Under the pieces are notes generated by a model. The model was not told where the DNA came from. It was given only the letters and a program-made list of their open reading frames with translations, and searched no databases. The position numbers and the translations under genes are program-made. Positions 13,838-15,548 of a stretch of DNA of 15,548 bases are shown piece after piece. The stretch is taken from NCBI GenBank assembly GCA_003152975.1, contig PMBP01000119.1:419-15966 (forward strand). Direction: 5' to 3'. This DNA comes from Phycisphaerales bacterium. Its GTDB lineage: Bacteria; Planctomycetota; Phycisphaerae; Sedimentisphaerales; Anaerohalosphaeraceae. How positions within the stretch are numbered: position 1 is the first letter of the stretch; the number at the start of each line of letters is the position of its first letter.

Positions 13838-15103
13838 CTAAGGTTGAGTCGCGGGTGCGGATTGGGTTTTCTGGGGAGACCGGAGGAATTGGACCATGAC
13901 GGCGGCCAGGACCAAGACAATGCATGCCCCATAGTATGCCCGATCGAACGATTTGACCGAATCGTAAACTTTTCCGGCCACATAGGGCAGGATGAATCCG
14001 CCGACGCCCCATGCGGTGAAGACCAGGCCATAGTTGACGCCGAAGTTTTTGAGGCCGAAGTAGTCTTTGGTCAGGGAGGGGAACAGGGCCAGGTTGGCTC
14101 CGTAGTTGGCCCCGATCAGGGCAAATACAAACGACAAAACAGGCACCGATACCAGGAAGCTTCCGGTTTTGGCCTGCGACAATACCAACAGGAGAACCGC
14201 CTGGACGAGAAGGCAAATCATCAATGCATTCTTTCGGCCAATCCGATCGCTGAGCATACCGGCGCCAATACGGCCGGCTCCGTTTCCGATCGCCATGATC
14301 GCCACCAACATATACCCCAGTTCACTGTGAGCCTGAACCTTGACGATGAATGCGGCTTTGGAAATCACCATCAGACCCGCTCCGGCGCCACAGGCATAGA
14401 TGAACCAGATGATGGGAAATTGAAGGGTTCGGAGCATTTCGGTCGGCAGGAAATTTTCTTTAACGGAGGTCACCGTTGCGGCTTTGGCCGGGGCGGCGCC
14501 GGCGGGGACAAAGCCCGGAGGCGGCGTCTTGAGCAATTGAGCCAGGCCCAAGACTATCACCAGAAATCCGATCCCAAGAATCAAGATCGACTGCTGTATT
14601 CCATAGGTGGCGATCAAGTATTTCGTCAAGGGCGAAGTATAGGCAGAGGCCAGGCCGAATCCGGAGACGACGATACCGGCGATCAGGCCGGTCTTGACGG
14701 CCGGGAACCACTTGACCGCGGGCGGGGTTGCCGAGGCGTAGCCGAAACCGATTCCCGTTCCTGCCAGAACGCCGAAACCGATAATAAAGCCCAGGAGCGA
14801 TGGGTTCAGACTGGCGATGACAAAACCGATCCCGACCAGGATGCCGCCGATGGACGCGACGATCCGCGGACCGATCTTGTCCTGCATACGGCCGGCCGGG
14901 ACCATCATCAGGGCAAAGATCAGGCAGGCAAACATATACGGCAAAGACCGTTGTGCCTCGGTCCAGCCCCATTCAGCGGGGATGCCCTTGCTGATAACGC
15001 TCCAGGTGTACAAAATCCCGAGGGCCAGGTTGATACCCATGCCGGCAAAGGTGACCCGCCAGCCGAGATTGACGCTCGCGGGGGATGACGATGATTGACT
15101 CAT
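13838..15103 (-). CDS. OFA-family MFS transporter (oxalate/formate-antiporter-like)
   Basis: This 12-helix inner-membrane transporter has 421 residues. Family features: GINLALGILYTWSVI in helix 1 (23-37), the loop 2-3 motif GRMQDKIGPR (71-80), SATPPAVKWFP (124-134) which is characteristic of OFA proteins, a long cytoplasmic loop (about 192-226) and the mirrored DRIGRK loop (286-291). OFA proteins carry small carboxylates such as oxalate, formate or other monocarboxylates. AGGA lies 6 nt before ATG 15103. Its position directly after acs suggests uptake or export of acetate or a related acid, but the substrate is not readable from sequence. The acs terminator lies in its short leader. Confidence 0.9.
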   Translation of the reverse strand: MSQSSSSPASVNLGWRVTFAGMGINLALGILYTWSVISKGIPAEWGWTEAQRSLPYMFACLIFALMMVPAGRMQDKIGPRIVASIGGILVGIGFVIASLNPSLLGFIIGFGVLAGTGIGFGYASATPPAVKWFPAVKTGLIAGIVVSGFGLASAYTSPLTKYLIATYGIQQSILILGIGFLVIVLGLAQLLKTPPPGFVPAGAAPAKAATVTSVKENFLPTEMLRTLQFPIIWFIYACGAGAGLMVISKAAFIVKVQAHSELGYMLVAIMAIGNGAGRIGAGMLSDRIGRKNALMICLLVQAVLLLVLSQAKTGSFLVSVPVLSFVFALIGANYGANLALFPSLTKDYFGLKNFGVNYGLVFTAWGVGGFILPYVAGKVYDSVKSFDRAYYGACIVLVLAAVMVQFLRSPQKTQSAPATQP

Positions 15104-15136
15104 GTTCCATCCTCTCTCAGAGAAGGTTGGTTTGAA

Positions 15137-15170
15137 AAAGGCCGGATACGATTTTTCGCATCCGGCCTTT
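15137..15170 (-). terminator. Intrinsic terminator downstream of acs
   Basis: A perfect 11-bp stem (AAAGGCCGGAT/ATCCGGCCTTT) runs into TTTTTC on the minus strand, 16 nt after the acs stop. It separates acs from the transporter gene, whose start is 33 nt further on. No clear new promoter fits in that space, so partial read-through may feed the transporter. Confidence 0.85.
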
Positions 15171-15186
15171 CATTTGTGACGATCGA

Positions 15187-15548
15187 TTACCCGCGATTCT
15201 TGACGAGGTGCTCGACGACGCTCGGGTCGGCCAGCGTCGTGATGTCACCAAGGTTTGCGGTGTCGCGTTCGGCGATCTTGCGGAGGATTCGCCGCATGAT
15301 TTTACCGGACCGGGTCTTGGGCAGCGCGGGGGCGAATTGAATCGCTTCCGGCTGAGCGATCGCGCCAATCTGCTTGCGGACATGGTTCATGAGTTCTTTC
15401 TTGAGCTCGTCGCTTTCCTTGATGCCCTCCCGCAGGGTGACATAGGCGTAGAGGCCCTGGCCCTTGATCTCGTGGGGGATAGGTGTGACGGCGGCCTCGG
15501 CGACCTTGGGGTGGCTGACCAAGGCGCTTTCGACCTCGGCGGTGCCGA
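15187..15548 (-). CDS. acs: Acetyl-CoA synthetase, AMP-forming (C-terminal fragment)
   Basis: The frame is open to the window edge, so only about the last 120 of the usual 640-660 residues are present. [20 protein letters not shown] and the [18 protein letters not shown] segment are standard for Acs. Acs activates acetate with ATP and CoA through acetyl-AMP. The lysine of PKTRSGK (codon 15301-15303) is the catalytic residue that Pat/AcuA acetylates and CobB or AcuC deacetylates in other bacteria. The stop is TAA at 15187-15189, followed by an intrinsic terminator. A propionyl-CoA synthetase would share part of this motif, but the spacing and context favour acetate. Confidence 0.92.
   Translation of the reverse strand, partial: GTAEVESALVSHPKVAEAAVTPIPHEIKGQGLYAYVTLREGIKESDELKKELMNHVRKQIGAIAQPEAIQFAPALPKTRSGKIMRRILRKIAERDTANLGDITTLADPSVVEHLVKNRG

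Noticed and set aside
13799..15088. Long plus-strand open frame (429 codons) opposite the MFS transporter
   Set aside because: It is Gly/Asp/Gln-rich with no hydrophobic segments; the minus strand encodes a clear 12-helix transporter.

Overview
The window is a piece of a GC-rich bacterial chromosome with AT-rich gene gaps. The gene content (TAT-tagged enolase-superfamily enzyme, a TolQ/ExbB-like channel beside a membrane-anchored VWA protein, ADP-forming acyl-CoA synthetase, a CoA-transferase fused to an acetyltransferase) and the mosaic gaps full of small palindromes suggest an uncultured Planctomycetota, perhaps Phycisphaerae/Sedimentisphaerales-like. This is an inference: no taxonomic marker lies in the window.

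Layout. 1-5822, minus strand: a MotA/TolQ/ExbB proton-channel protein and a VWA protein with a TonB-like anchor; an L,D-transpeptidase with a LysM domain; then rarA overlapping a 5-formyltetrahydrofolate cyclo-ligase gene by 4 nt. 5823-6218 is a divergent promoter region. 6219-13616, plus strand: a probable five-gene operon encoding an ADP-forming acyl-CoA synthetase, an acetyl-CoA hydrolase/transferase fused to a GNAT domain, a nitrilase-superfamily hydrolase, a TAT-exported mandelate-racemase-type enzyme and a class I-like histone/AcuC-type deacetylase. 13838-15548, minus strand: an OFA-family MFS transporter and, cut by the window edge, the C-terminus of AMP-forming acetyl-CoA synthetase (acs). 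Intrinsic terminators sit after acs and after the transporter gene.

How the genes fit together. The right half is an acetate/acyl-CoA node. It holds two acetate-activating enzymes (ADP-forming and AMP-forming), a CoA-transferase, a monocarboxylate-type transporter, and both halves of a likely lysine-acetylation switch. The GNAT domain resembles that of Pat/PatZ, the deacetylase resembles AcuC, and the Acs fragment carries the PKTRSGK motif that is the acetylation target in other bacteria. In Pat/PatZ the GNAT is fused to an ADP-forming-synthetase-like domain; here the synthetase is a separate, apparently active gene and the GNAT is fused to the CoA-transferase next door.

The left half has a second point of interest. 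The VWA protein carries an S-x3-H motif in its membrane anchor followed by a Pro-rich stretch, as in TonB, and is encoded directly upstream of an ExbB-like channel, with no ExbD gene in view. Several gaps contain the same palindromic and AT-rich modules, in one polarity and largely in the same order.
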